DNA of 64,000 nt from Vanrija pseudolonga (taxonomy: Eukaryota; Basidiomycota; Tremellomycetes; Trichosporonales; Trichosporonaceae), in NCBI RefSeq assembly GCF_020906515.1, contig NC_085850.1:248001-312000 (forward strand), read 5' to 3'. Each line of letters begins with the position of its first letter. The stretch's first letter is position 1. A program made the translations under genes and the position numbers. Shown in pieces: positions 1 through 10,163 of this stretch. The notes beneath the pieces are model-generated. The model had not been told where the DNA came from. It was given only the letters and a program-made list of their open reading frames with translations, and made no database searches.

Positions 1-1081
1 GTAAGTGTAGGCCAGGAGCGGGGTCTCGATGCCGTGCTGTCTCGCGAGGCGCAGCACCGCACCAGTGATGACCTCGACCTCGATCGGGCGGCGGTTCTCC
101 ACGTCGACAAGCAAGCTCATCTTGTACCCGCCCCTCGGCCCAACGGGCTGGTTGATCACGCCGTCAAACACGGTCTTGAGCGTCTCGTCGACGGTGCCGA
201 CCTTGCCGCCGTAGGGGTAGGACGGTGCGCCAGGCACCAGCAGCCCCGTCTCGAACCCGACAGACACGACCTCGCGCGCGAACGCGCGCAGCGGCGCAAG
301 GTCCTCGGCCGCAAACTCTTTCAGGCCGGGCGTTGGCGTGCCCACCAGGCCCTGTACGCTGCTCCATACCGCGTTCCAGATATTCTTGCCGAAGCGCACC
401 GAGTCGATGTTGTCGGTGCTGTGGGCGTTGCTCCCTCCGTCCTTGAGCAGGGAAGTCCACAGCTCGAGCGCGGCGCTCTCGGCCGCCGAGTACGCCTTGG
501 CGGGCGGGTACACGCCCGCAACCAGCGTGTCCTTCTGCCGCCAGGTGACGAGCTTGCCGCCGTCGCTCGTCGTGCTCCCGATCCACGCGACGGACGACAC
601 GAGCGGCACGCCGAGGGGCTGGAGTGCCGCCGAGAGGTCACCCTCGACGCCGAGCCCGTTCTGGATCAAGGCCCACGCCGCGACCCGCCCGCTCGCGATG
701 GCCGGCGACAGCAGGTCGGACGAGCGCGTAATGTCCGGCAGGGCCTTCGTCGCGAGCAGGCCGAGGGCGTAGCGCGTCCCGTCGGCGAGGGCTTCCTCCT
801 GGGACTTGAAGACTGGGGGGTGTCAGCTTTGTTGTGCTCGTCTGAGAAGGCCCACGGCCGCACCCACCCCGGTACGGCTTCCACCCCTCAATGACACCCA
901 GGGCGTCGCTGTCGATCTTGACGCCTGTCGTGGTGTACAGCTCGTAATTCGACCGCGCGACGGCAGTCACGCGCGCGCGGCCGCTCTTTTCTAGGAGTAG
1001 CGCGTACACTGTGCCGATCGAGCCCAAGCCGACGAGGAGGATGTCGATGGGCGCGGCGGGGGCGTCGGTAGTGGCCGTCAT
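1..1081 (-). CDS. 2-dehydropantoate 2-reductase-like protein (paralog A), partial
   Basis: Ketopantoate reductase (PanE/ApbA) family, the NADPH-dependent step of pantothenate synthesis or a related 2-keto acid reduction. Exons 868-1081 and 1-812; the 55-nt intron starts GTGGGTG and ends CCCAG. The N-terminus (residues 13-20, ILLVGLGS) is the dinucleotide-binding glycine motif, preceded by an alanine-rich leader. The C-terminal helical domain ends a few residues short because the gene runs off the left edge; the paralog at 3533-4724 suggests about 20 residues are missing. About 342 residues are visible. The start at 1081 is the only Met fitting the Rossmann motif. A TACATAAG box lies about 140 bp upstream. 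The family is clear, but the substrate is not: fungi often carry several such paralogs of unknown substrate. Confidence 0.88.
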
Positions 1082-1710
1082 GGTGTCGTCGTCGTGGCGT
1101 TGGTATGGGTGGTGCGTGTGCCGGTGTGCGTGTTTCCGTCGATGCGTCCCCGGGGCTAAGTCTCCTAGGCAGCGCTGGCAGGGCATCGAGGTGCCATGTT
1201 GCTTGGGCGCCGGGGCGCTTATGTACCTAGGCGAGCAAGCAAGCAAACAAGCAAGCAAGCAAGCAAGCAAGGACAAGCACGCCACGCCCCGTAATGCATT
1301 CATCCAACTAGTCAGCGGCAGCGCGTGCTGCAGCGGGGTCGGCGTCGGCGATGATCGATGCTGCCCAGCAGCCAACAGCCTGGCGGCAGTCATCACGCCA
1401 TCCGCCACCATTGAGTTTCGGCTTCGCGCGACGGCGGACGCGACGCGGGCCGGCGCGGGGCATGTCATTGGAATGACTACAAGCGGCGGCATGTCTGCCT
1501 TGGCACCACGCACCGGTGCGTGCATGCTGCCAGCTCGAAAGTGTTTATAAGCAAGCAGGACATGCCACAGCATGCCGCGTGGCACATGCACGGACCGCGT
1601 CAAGCAATGCTGCATAATGTGTTTATGTGTGTTTTTGCGACTTCTGCCTGCCTGAATGCCTGAATGCCCGGTCTCTCCCACTCGCCCACTCGCCCGCTAT
1701 GCGGGCTCGC
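1082..1710. other. Intergenic region
   Basis: Promoter side of the minus-strand reductase gene and the 3' side of the dioxygenase gene. It holds a CATAAG TATA-like box near 1217-1226 (minus strand) and a GCAA tetranucleotide tract. No gene is supported. Confidence 0.6.
1234..1271. repeat. (GCAA)n tetranucleotide microsatellite
   Basis: About nine near-perfect GCAA units, with one interruption (GCAAACAA). It lies just upstream of the TATA-like box of the first reductase gene. Confidence 0.85.
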
Positions 1711-3168
1711 CTAGTACGTCCCCGCCACCTTCTTCACCTCGACAATCTTTCCCGGGTCGAGGCCGAGCGCGGCGCGGCGGCTCACGCCGTTGGGGCTGTT
1801 GAAGGGCACCTCGGCGAGGGACGACACGCGGGTGCCGTGGCGCGGCTCGCCCGAGTCTCCGTAGTCGTACTGCGTGGGGGCGTCAGCGGGGTTTCTTTCA
1901 CGTGCGGCGAGTTTCGGTGGGCAGTGTACTCACAACCGCAGAGTGGATTGACACACGGTTGTCCCACAGCGCCGAAGTGCCCGGGGTCCACTTCCAGCGG
2001 AGCTGCGCGTCCAGCGAGTGCTCGTACGTGTCGTAAAGCTGCTCAAGCAGCGGCGCCGAGTCGGCCGCCTTGAGGCCCTTGATGCCGACAGTGTACCGCC
2101 TGTTGACGAACAGCGACTTCCAGCCCGTCACGGGGTGGGTGCGGATGAGCGGGTGCGCCGTGATGATGGGCTTCTTCGGCCCGTCGGGGTTCTCGGGGTC
2201 GGGGTACAGGTGCTCGGAGCGGTAGAGGCCCTCGAGGGGGTCGAGGATCGCGCGGAGGGTCGGCGAGAGCTTGTCGTAGGCCGTGTAGCCGGATGCCCAC
2301 TGGGGTAGGATTAGCAATGCCCGGGGTCCAGCACGGAGTCCAGCACAATGCGCAAGTCGCCACTCACGTAGGTGTCGCCGCCGACCTCGGGCCCAGCGTC
2401 GAGGTGGAGATGGGTGTATCCGGGCGGCTGGGGCTCGTGCGTCAGATCCGTGTGCCACTCCTGCGTGCCGAACGGGCTCTGGAAGTCGATGTTGACGCCG
2501 TACGCGCGCGCGAGCTCGTCGGAAATGACCGACACGCCTGGCAGGCCGGGCACGCGCGGCGCGGAAGGGTGGATCTCGGGACGGCCGAGGTACGCGCCCA
2601 GCTCGAGCTGGCCCTGCGGCGTGATGTCCTGGTCGCGGAGGAAGACGACGGTGCGCTCCGCGATGAGGAGGGCGAGCTCGTCCTTCTGCTGCGGGGTGAG
2701 CTTGGAGAGCTGGAGGCCGATGATCCTGCGGGCGAGGGAGCGAGCGTCAGCGAGCGCGCGGGCGGGCGGCGATGCGAGGCGCCGAGAGGACCCCCTCGCG
2801 CACACGACGACTCACTCCGTGCCGATGTTAGGCGTAAGGTTGACGACCTTCTCGGCGGCGCCAAACAGCGCCTTCTTGTCCTTGTCGGCGCGGAGCGCGG
2901 GGTCATCGTGCTCCCACGCCTCGCCGCGGAACTGGCCGGCAAGGGACACGTCCTTTGGCTTGTCGGGGTAGTAGGGGTATCCTCCCGAGAGGTCGATGCC
3001 GGCGGCGATGAGGCGGTCTGGGCGGGTGTGAGCTGGGGGTTCCTGTACTACATGTACTCCTTCGGCCCACTCACCCTTCGTGCGCTGGGCAAGGCGGAAC
3101 TCCTTGCCGAGCGAAGTGACGTTCACCGGGCCGTCGTTCTTGATCGTCTGCTGCTGAGTCGCGGTCAT
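1711..3168 (-). CDS. TauD/TfdA-family 2-oxoglutarate-dependent dioxygenase
   Basis: Fe(II)/2-oxoglutarate dioxygenase of the fungal TauD group, whose members oxidise taurine, sulfonates or other small anions (yeast Jlp1 is a known relative). Five exons: 3075-3168, 2816-3017, 2368-2725, 1934-2299 and 1711-1869; the spliced length is 1,179 nt (392 aa). Motifs: an N-terminal GYPYYPDKP segment; the iron-binding H-x-D in EWHTDL at about residue 190; the distal part around DNRVSIHSAVYDYGDSG, with the conserved Arg in RHGTR. The ATG at 3168 begins MTATQQQ, and a CATAAGG box lies about 50 bp upstream. It sits between two ketopantoate-reductase paralogs on the same strand. All introns have GTGAGT-type donors. 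The substrate cannot be told from sequence. Confidence 0.9.
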
Positions 3169-3532
3169 GTTTGCGTGGGGTGCGGGAAGCAGCTGCTTGC
3201 TTGCTGCGCGTAGAGCCTTATGTACTCGCCTAGATGCCGACGTTGTCGTGCTCGCGCTCGGTCTGCCTTGCCGATGCTTACTGGATCTCGCGCTGTGATT
3301 GGAATACACCCCCGCGTTGTTGCATGGACGAGGTGCAATCGTCGATGGCGAGATTGTGGCATGCAGCCGAGGCAGCAGCACGTCATGATGAGCAACAAGG
3401 CGTGCGACGTCGGCGTAGTCCGACGAGTGGCAGGCAGCCACTCCGGTGGCCATGTCCTGCTCGGCTCTCGGCGACACTCGGCACCGACACAGCCGAATGC
3501 AATCGTGCAATCGTACTAAATATGCATGCGAC
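3169..3532. other. Intergenic region with TATA-like box
   Basis: Promoter region of the dioxygenase. The minus strand has TACATAAGG at about 3216-3224. Short open frames here have no coding character. Confidence 0.55.
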
Positions 3533-4724
3533 TCACGACCGTCTCGACAGGATCCCCCGCTGCGCACCGCGTAGCAGCGCAACAGTGTAGCCAAGCAGCG
3601 GGGTGCTGATCCCCTGCTCGCGCGCGACGGCGAGCACGCTCCCGGCGATGACTTCCACCTCGATCGGGCGCCCGGCCTCCCGGTCGACGAGCATGCTCAT
3701 CTTGTAATCGTACAGCAAGCCCCCGGGCGCCGCGTGGATGACGCTGTCGAACACGCTCTCGACCGTTTCTTCCAGCGTGCCGGCTACCTGGCCGGAGGGG
3801 TACAGTGTCATGCCGGGGTACAGCAGGCCGCTGGCGTACCCGACCCCAACGACTTCCAGCGCCAGCGCACGCACAGCGGCAATCTCGCCGTCGTCCATGT
3901 CGCTGAGCAGGATGTGCTTGGCGCCCATGAGCGTCTGCACCGACGACCAGATACAGTTGAGCAGGTTCTTGCTGAAGCGCACGCTGTCGATCCGCTCAGT
4001 CGTCTCGAGCACGCCGACGCGGTTCTCCGCCAGGGTGCCGTGCCCGCTCGTCCGCAACAGGTGGACCCAGAGCGCGAGCGCCGCGTCCTCGGCCGGCGTG
4101 CGCGCCCGCCCCGGCGCGTAGATCCCTGAGACGGTCGCGTCCTTTGCGTTCGTCCACTGGATGTGTCGGCCCGAGTCCGACGTCGTGATGAACGTCCACA
4201 CGACCGTCGAGATTAGCGGTGAGCGGGTCGCGGAGGCTTGTAGCGCCGCGTACAGGTCCGCCTCTACGCCGAGCCCGTTCTGGATCAGGCTCCACGCCGC
4301 CACTTGCCCGCTTGCGATTGACGGCGCGAGCAGCGCAGAGTTCTTGTGCACGTCCGGGGTCGACTTGGTCGCTAGCACGCCGAGCGAGTAGCGCGTGCCG
4401 TCGGCGAGGGCCTCTTCCTGCGACTTGAACACTGCGTGGTGGATTAGCTCGAGCCCAGTCCGTCGCCGCGGCCCCACTCACGCCGGCTTGGCTTCCACCC
4501 CTTGATCACGCCGAAGCGCTGCGAATCAATCGTTACCTGCCCATTGTTGTACACGTCAAAGTTTGACCGTGCGACGGCGCTGACTCGTGCGAGGCCGGAC
4601 TGGTGGGTGTCAGCGATTGATCTCCAGCCACACGTACATGCTCCAACAGGTAGGCGTACGCCGTGCCGACTGATCCAAGGCCAATGAGGAGGACGTCGAC
4701 GGGGCGCGCGGAGGTGAGGGTCAT
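3533..4724 (-). CDS. 2-dehydropantoate 2-reductase-like protein (paralog B)
   Basis: Complete paralog of the gene at the left edge: 367 aa, exons 4638-4724, 4482-4599 and 3533-4431. The first intron is only 38 nt (GTACGT donor, CTGAC branch site). The second intron lies where the paralog's single intron lies, after the GWKP motif, which supports recent common ancestry. Residues 8-17 (VDVLLIGLGS) are the Rossmann nucleotide-binding loop; the C-terminal two-thirds is the ApbA_C helical domain. The start at 4724 gives MTLTSARPVDVLLIG. It ends in SRRS. The likely role is NADPH-dependent reduction of ketopantoate or a similar 2-keto acid. Two copies flanking one dioxygenase suggest a shared pathway, which is inference only. 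Confidence 0.9.
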
Positions 4725-4992
4725 ACTGGTGTGTGGGTGTTATGCAATGCTATGTTCGTGGGCCACCCACCCCAGCATGCACTCATCTTATGTAGCCCCG
4801 GCTCCTGTCGGCGCTCGTCAGACGACGGACTCGGCCCGCCGATAACGAAGTGCAAGTCGCCAAGAGTGGGTTGTCCGACAAGACGGGTGGGTGGTGGGCG
4901 ACCGGTGTCCGGCGCCGGAGGTTGGCCAGTCCGCACCCCGACCCACCCAAACCCCGCACTCCGGCGCCTGCAGAAATCGGCCATAACGCCCA

Positions 4993-5044
4993 AGAATCTG
5001 ACATGCTCGTCGCAGAATCTGACAAGGGAGATAAGAATCTGACA
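4993..5044. promoter_or_regulatory. Three direct repeats of AGAATCTGACA at 20-21 bp spacing
   Basis: Copies start at 4993, 5014 and 5034 (the first two are followed by ACATG and ACAAG). The spacing of about two helical turns would place bound proteins on one DNA face, a common layout for transcription-factor arrays. The factor is unknown. Confidence 0.45.
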
Positions 5045-5675
5045 TCCGGGATGTGATATGCCTGCTTTGGTTGCTGGCTCGAGTCGAGTCGAGGTTGGGT
5101 GGGTGTGGTGGTGGTGGGTGGGGGAGGGGGACGGGTGGGTTTAAGGTGGGTCGGGTCGCAGGACTCGCTTTACAATGCAATTTCCTCTCGGCTACATATG
5201 TACTTGTGCACTTGGCACGCGCGGGATCCATGGGCCCATTTAGCTGGGGTGGACGACTCGCCTCACCTGTGCTTCTCTACGGTACTCCCCCTCTGCTCTA
5301 GCCATGTGTTTCGCCCCGTCCTCCGCCCGCGCGCGAGGAGGTACCTGGACCTGGACCTGTGAAGGAAGCTCCTCGTCCGTGGCGATCGCACGCGGGGATG
5401 TAAGTACATCTACGTGGTGCTGCTATGATCGGGAGAGAGCGGTACGACGCTTGATAACGAAACGCGGAAGGTCATCCGTCCGCGGCAAGGGAGTATGTCT
5501 CGTCGTCATCTTGCCGTTTCACGCGGCCTGATACATCACGCGGCCACCAGCGTCACATGCTGTTTCTGCTGCACTGGATCATCACTTGGCCGGCTGGCGC
5601 GACTGTGTTGCGACGAGGCGCTGCTCGCCGTCTTGGCGTTTCAGCGCGGCGGGGCGCTCAAGCCTGTTTGCTCGC

Positions 5676-5683
5676 CATAAAAG
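5676..5683 (+). promoter_or_regulatory. TATA-like box (CATAAAAG)
   Basis: Lies 64-71 bp before the ATG at 5747, with a pyrimidine (C16) tract at 5722-5737 between them. It supports 5747 as the true start. Confidence 0.5.
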
Positions 5684-5746
5684 CCAGCAGAGAGAGCGAC
5701 GGCCACCTCAAGTCCACCAAGCCCCCCCCCCCCCCCCACCCCCACG

Positions 5747-6193
5747 ATGAACCACTCCGTCACCGACCTACTAGCAACCACAAACCACACCCTAACGGAC
5801 TGGTACACCGGGCTGCGGTACACCCAGTTCGACGAGTGCTGTTTCCGGGGCGGCGGCATCCGGACCAACCTCACCGTGCCACAATTCACCGCGTCCACGC
5901 CAAAGGCCTTCGACCTGCCGTACAACATGAGCGGGCAGGTCATCTTCCACTGCAGCCTCAACCCGGAAGAGGCACAGCGCTACGCCGCGTTCGCGAACTG
6001 TACCGACGAGTTTGCGGTCAATCCGACCCAGGACCTGTGGGTCAAGGGATACCTCACGCTCCCGAACGGCACGGTGCTCGCCGCCACGCCGTCCACGGTG
6101 GGGGCCAAGCTCACTGCTGCGAGTGGCGCCGGGGTCGCGCGGGCGTCGCTCGCCATGCTCGTGCTCTGCGCCGCCGCGGCCGTCTTATTGTAG
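5747..6193 (+). CDS. Hypothetical Asn-glycosylation-rich small protein with hydrophobic C-terminus
   Basis: 148 aa, no intron. It carries at least six N-x-S/T sequons (NHS, NHT, NLT, NMS, NCT, NGT), four or five Cys residues, and a C-terminal Ala/Leu-rich hydrophobic tail (about the last 16 residues, ending AAAAVLL) after a short small-residue stretch. This looks like a GPI-anchor signal or tail anchor. Oddly there is no N-terminal signal peptide from this ATG, although sequons and a GPI-like tail imply secretion. Either an upstream exon is missed or the tail does another job. The TATA-like box and C tract just upstream favour the annotated start. I do not recognise the family. Confidence 0.6.
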   Translation: MNHSVTDLLATTNHTLTDWYTGLRYTQFDECCFRGGGIRTNLTVPQFTASTPKAFDLPYNMSGQVIFHCSLNPEEAQRYAAFANCTDEFAVNPTQDLWVKGYLTLPNGTVLAATPSTVGAKLTAASGAGVARASLAMLVLCAAAAVLL

Positions 6194-6911
6194 AAGAGCG
6201 AGGGAGCGAGCGTCTCGCTCCTCGGCGGGGGTCGGTCACGAGCGCTCAAGCCCCTGTAAGTTGTACCAGTATGCATCCTCGATGACGACAGCAGGCCAGT
6301 GGTGCCCGGCCGGGTAGGGGAGCAAGTGTCAAAAGTGCGGAAGGCAAGTCTAGGCACACGACACCGACACAGCCGCCACCCCCTTGTCAGCGCTTGGCGC
6401 CGTTGCTTCCGGTGTTTGGGCAGCAGTGTCGCGCATAAGCTTACTTTGCTCCTGACTGGGCTGTGAGGGGCTGGCATGCTTTGACGCGCCAGCATCCCCC
6501 CTACAGTCGCGGGCCGCGGCCGGCGACCAATTATGTTGTGGCGAAAATGGCCCAGTGACACTAGTATATGTGGCAATATACTAGTCCAAGTCTCACTCAA
6601 GTCTGATTATACAGACTCCAAGTCTCAGAGACTTTGGACCTGACTTGCCACCGTGGCACGTTATATATCTACTTTTTGTGGCGAATCCACCCATCTTTTT
6701 CGCAGTATATATCAGATATACTGCTCCAAGTCCGGACTTGGGTCCCGAGTCTGCAAAGTCCCAAGCCCCATGACGGAGCATGCCACGTGCACGCCGTTCC
6801 CACGCTAGTCGGCTCCATTCCCCAACAACTCACGGCGACACAAACTCGCCTCCTCACCACCATTCAACCCTTTCCCACCACGCGGCCATTCCGCCATCCG
6901 CCACAACCTTC
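6194..6911. other. Intergenic region with AT-rich palindrome cluster
   Basis: About 700 bp between two plus-strand genes. The first half is plain; 6560-6741 is AT-richer than its surroundings and packed with short inverted repeats, listed separately. Confidence 0.6.
6560..6741. repeat. Cluster of five short palindromes/inverted repeats built on CCAAGTC
   Basis: Seen directly: ACTAGTATA/TATACTAGT (6560-6568 with 6577-6585); AGTCTG/CAGACT (6600-6605 with 6612-6617); AGTCTC/GAGACT (6621-6626 with 6628-6633); CAGTATAT/ATATACTG (6703-6710 with 6716-6723); and a perfect 16-bp palindrome CCAAGTCCGGACTTGG (6726-6741). CCAAGTC recurs at 6586, 6618 and 6726. It could be an operator array or a remnant of a foldback element. 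Confidence 0.65.
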
Positions 6912-7872
6912 ATGTCCACCGTCCCAGCCAAGCGCGCACGCATCTCTGAACCCAATGCAATCGACGATGCGTTGGGGAGCGAGAGCGAGTCGACAGTCAA
7001 CAGCACAACCGCCGTCAATGCGACACCACACACGCCCGAGTCGCTCGCGGCTCTGCTGGTCACTGCGTCGCGTACCGACATCCTCGCGCTCCTCCTCGAC
7101 CCTGGGGTCGCGCATCCCGACGTCGCGGAGAGCGTGGAGGCGTTCGCGTCCAATCTTCGCGCACCAGCACCTGATGCTCCGGAGACGGAGCTCCACGTGC
7201 CTGCTCAGCCCGGGGCTGTCGCGGTAACATGCTCAATTACCGAGGCGGTGCCCACGTCCCAGCTAGCAGAGATCCCAGCGGCGTCGGGGTCGGGGGAGCC
7301 ACAAGTGCCGAATCCCCAGGCCACGCCCCCGTCGGTCGACGACCTCAGAGAACATGACTTTAAGCGGTATGCAGAACCCCTTTAACTGCGATCCGCCCCA
7401 CGCTGACATCTGGTCATGTAGATCCTCTGAGCGGGCGCGCAGCATCCTCGCGCTCTTTCGGGAGAAAGGCCGCACCGATATTGAGGACATCAAGCCGTAC
7501 ATGGCCGTCATCGCGCTCGACATAAGCGAGATTACCGTCAACCTTGACCAGCACTCGTCTTACGCGCACAAGTTCAGCGCGCTCAAGCATCTGACAGACA
7601 TCTTTCTCACCCTGTGCCCACAGGACAACTGGCGCCCATCACGCATGATACGGGCTGTGTGCGAGATCGACAAGTGGGGTCTCCGCCTCCGGCCAGTCAA
7701 AGACGCATTCACACCCGAAGACTGCGTGCGGCTCGCTGCTGAAGATGGGGGGCATTGGCTGCGGGACAAGGCGGCCGAGATCCAACGGTTCGCGATTAAC
7801 GATTATGGCGTCTTCTGGGAGCTCAAGAAGACATACAGCTCCCTTGTTGAGAATGCGCAACTCAGATCATAG
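6912..7872 (+). CDS. Hypothetical protein (301 aa)
   Basis: Two exons, 6912-7366 and 7422-7872; the intron is 55 nt (GTATGC donor, CTGAC branch site, TAG end). I do not recognise a family. The first half (about residues 1-150) is low-complexity, rich in Ser, Thr, Pro, Ala and Val, and starts with a basic patch (AKRARI) that could be a nuclear signal. The second half is compact, charged and helical-looking: SSERARSILALFREKGRTDI, then an Asp/Leu-rich segment and a Trp-containing C-terminus. It may be a nuclear or cytosolic protein of lineage-restricted type. The chosen ATG (MSTVPAKRAR) gives a good context; an upstream in-frame Met at 6780 exists but precedes non-coding-like sequence. Confidence 0.65.
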
Positions 7873-8059
7873 GATGCACCATAACAGCGGCAGTGCCAGC
7901 GACGGTAGTGATAGTGATGCACGGGAGTGATAGTGACGCACAGTAGTCATAGTGAGTGACAGTGACGACCCCGGCTGAGCTTGAGTCACTTTTTTTCGAG
8001 GAGTGACCAGCCCTCTCTCTCATCCAACAGCATATGTGCATAACCCAACTCTGAACAGA

Positions 8060-9668
8060 CTATAGCTTGGCCCGCACGGCCGCCCCAGCACTCGCCTCAA
8101 GCGGCTCGCCCATACCCGAGGTGTCGACGCCGTGCTCCTCGAGGTAGGCGCGCCACGCGAGGTCCTCGTTCTCGAGCTCGTGCTCAGTGTCCGGAATGCA
8201 GAGGTAGGTGACAATACCGCCGAGGATCGACACGGCTGACCCGATCAAGAATACCGCCTGCTGGCCCTTGAAGTCGTCGGAGAAGGCGTTCTGGATGGGC
8301 GTGAACACCTGCGTGCCGATCGCGGCGCCAGCCTTGCCCCACGCGGCGGAGAAGCCGAGCATGTGGCCGCGCAGCGGGGTGGGGTAGACCTCGCCGGAAA
8401 TGAGGATGGTCGCGACGCCGGGACCAGCCTCGGCGACAGCGAGGAAGATGCCGTACACCACAATGAAGGCGCCGACGTGCTGCTGGATCTTCCACAGCGC
8501 GCCGCCGAGGATCATGCCGATGATGCCCTGTGCAAAGAAGCCGAACGCCTGGGTGTGGCGGCGTCCGATACGGTCGAGGAGCACGCCGCCGATGAGGCAC
8601 CCAGGGAGGAGGAACGCGTTGATGAGCGTTCCCCAGCCAATGTTCTGGATGATTGTGTTGTTCGGGTTGAGCTGGCCGACAATGGTGCTCGAGAACAGGC
8701 CGAAGGGGTACGAGCAAAAGTCGTACAGGAACCAACAGGCGCAGGTACCGATGATGCGGCGCCAGTATCGCCTGAACGCGAGACCGATCACCTTCCAGCT
8801 GATCTTGGTGCCCTTCATCGCGTGGTTGCGGTACGCGGTCGAGTTGACCATCTTGATGCGGAAGTAGAACACGGCCAGGGGCGGGATGAGGCCAAGCGCG
8901 AGGCAGATGCGCCAGGTGCCCGCGAAGCCGTGGGTGCCGGTCGAGTGGATGCCGTACCCGTACGCGGTGAGGACGATGAGCACGACGATGCCGGCGAGCA
9001 CGAAGCCAAAGTCGATGGCAAAGTCGCCCACGGCGGCGATGAGGAAGCCGCGGTGCTTGCGCACATGGGACGTCTCGTCGGCCGCCTCGATCGAGCTCGT
9101 CCCGCACACGGGGTACTCGCCGCCCGCGCCGACGCCGGCCAGCCCGCGCCCGACGATAAGCATCCAGAACATGCCGAGGTCGGTGGTTCCGTGCGCGGCC
9201 GCGCTGATGATGATGCCCAGGATGAGCAGCGTGGTGGTCAGCACCACGCCAAACTTGCGCCCGATGCGGTCGATGATCATGCCGAAGGCGAGCATGCCGA
9301 CGATCTCGCCGATGAAGAAGGCGTTCGAGATGCGGGTCTTGATGGTCGGGGAGAACACGGTGGCGGGGTAGACTGGGTGTGTTAGCGGGGGAGAGGAGGA
9401 GAGGCGAGGGAAGTAAACACGTACGCTGCTTGAACAGCAGGTTGAGGTTGCCGACCACGGCGGCATTGTAGCCGTCCGACGTGAGCGCAATGCCCGAAAA
9501 CACGACCGTGAAGATGGCCGACAGCTTGGTCGTGGCGTTGAAGGTGTGGCGGCGGGGGTTGCCCTCGAGCTCGGCGAGGGGCGCGTGCGCGAGCTCGCCG
9601 TCGGGCGTGTCGTGCGCGAGCTTGAGCTTGTCGAGCTTGTCCAGCTCGGGGGAGTAGTCTGTGCTCAT
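8060..9668 (-). CDS. MFS transporter, Git1-like (glycerophosphodiester/organophosphate:H+ symporter type)
   Basis: 518 aa in two exons, 9425-9668 and 8060-9372 (52-nt intron, GTACGT donor, TAAC branch site). Residues about 50-80 carry the family hallmark FSGIALTSDGYNAAVVGNLN, as in Git1 and the phosphate:H+ symporters. About twelve membrane segments follow, with the cytoplasmic-loop motif DRIGRK after TM2, GRGLAGVGAGGEYPV in TM4, and a second DRIGRR repeat. The C-terminus is acidic and cytosolic. Known relatives import glycerophosphoinositol, glycerophosphocholine or phosphate at the plasma membrane. The gene is divergent from the PhnY-PhnZ fusion across a 1-kb shared promoter, so phosphonate or glycerophosphodiester import is a reasonable inference. 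The start at 9668 follows a TATAAATG box about 70 bp upstream. Confidence 0.85.
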
Positions 9669-9734
9669 GCTGAGGGGGGTGGCGGTGGGCTGTGTGGTCG
9701 CGGGTTGCGAAGTAGGCGCCAGCTCACCGTCACG

Positions 9735-9742
9735 CATTTATA
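9735..9742 (-). promoter_or_regulatory. TATA box (TATAAATG)
   Basis: Minus-strand TATA box about 70 bp before the Git1-like transporter start at 9668. Confidence 0.55.
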
Positions 9743-10163
9743 CCTCGCGTTGAAGCCCTTCCCAGCTACATTCAGTACGTCGCAACTGCATTACCGGCTT
9801 GTGGCTTTTCTCACTCTCCTCCTCGTCAAGTTTTGAGACGACAACAACGCACGTTCTTATCGCAGCGGGTCCCGACTTGTCGGGTCCACAGCTGCGCAGC
9901 TAGTCTGCTATGTAAGTGCAGAGCCGCGACATGCCTCGGTGACTGCGAGTCGAGCGCGGGCGCGGGCAAGAACAGTCAAGGACGACAGGCCTCGGTCAAT
10001 CGGTGTTCTATACCGCGAGGGACCAATATGGAATCGCCCAGCATGCCGGTTCTATTCCAGACCCTTCCCTTGGGCTGGGCATGTCCGCCGACGGTTTCTC
10101 CGCGCGCCGCTGAACATGTTGCAGCCAGGGAGCCAGGGGATATCTTGGAAATCAAGGGGCAAG

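Larger units (their letters stand above)
4725..5746. other. Divergent intergenic region
   Basis: About 1 kb between the reductase (minus) and the small surface-type protein (plus). It contains a CATAAGAT box near 4787-4795 for the minus-strand gene, three direct AGAATCTGACA repeats at 4993-5044, and a CATAAAAG box plus a 16-nt C tract before the plus-strand gene. No further gene is supported. Confidence 0.6.

Noticed and set aside
8363-9385. 340-codon plus-strand frame opposite the Git1-like transporter
   Set aside because: An antisense shadow; composition follows the opposite strand's third positions.
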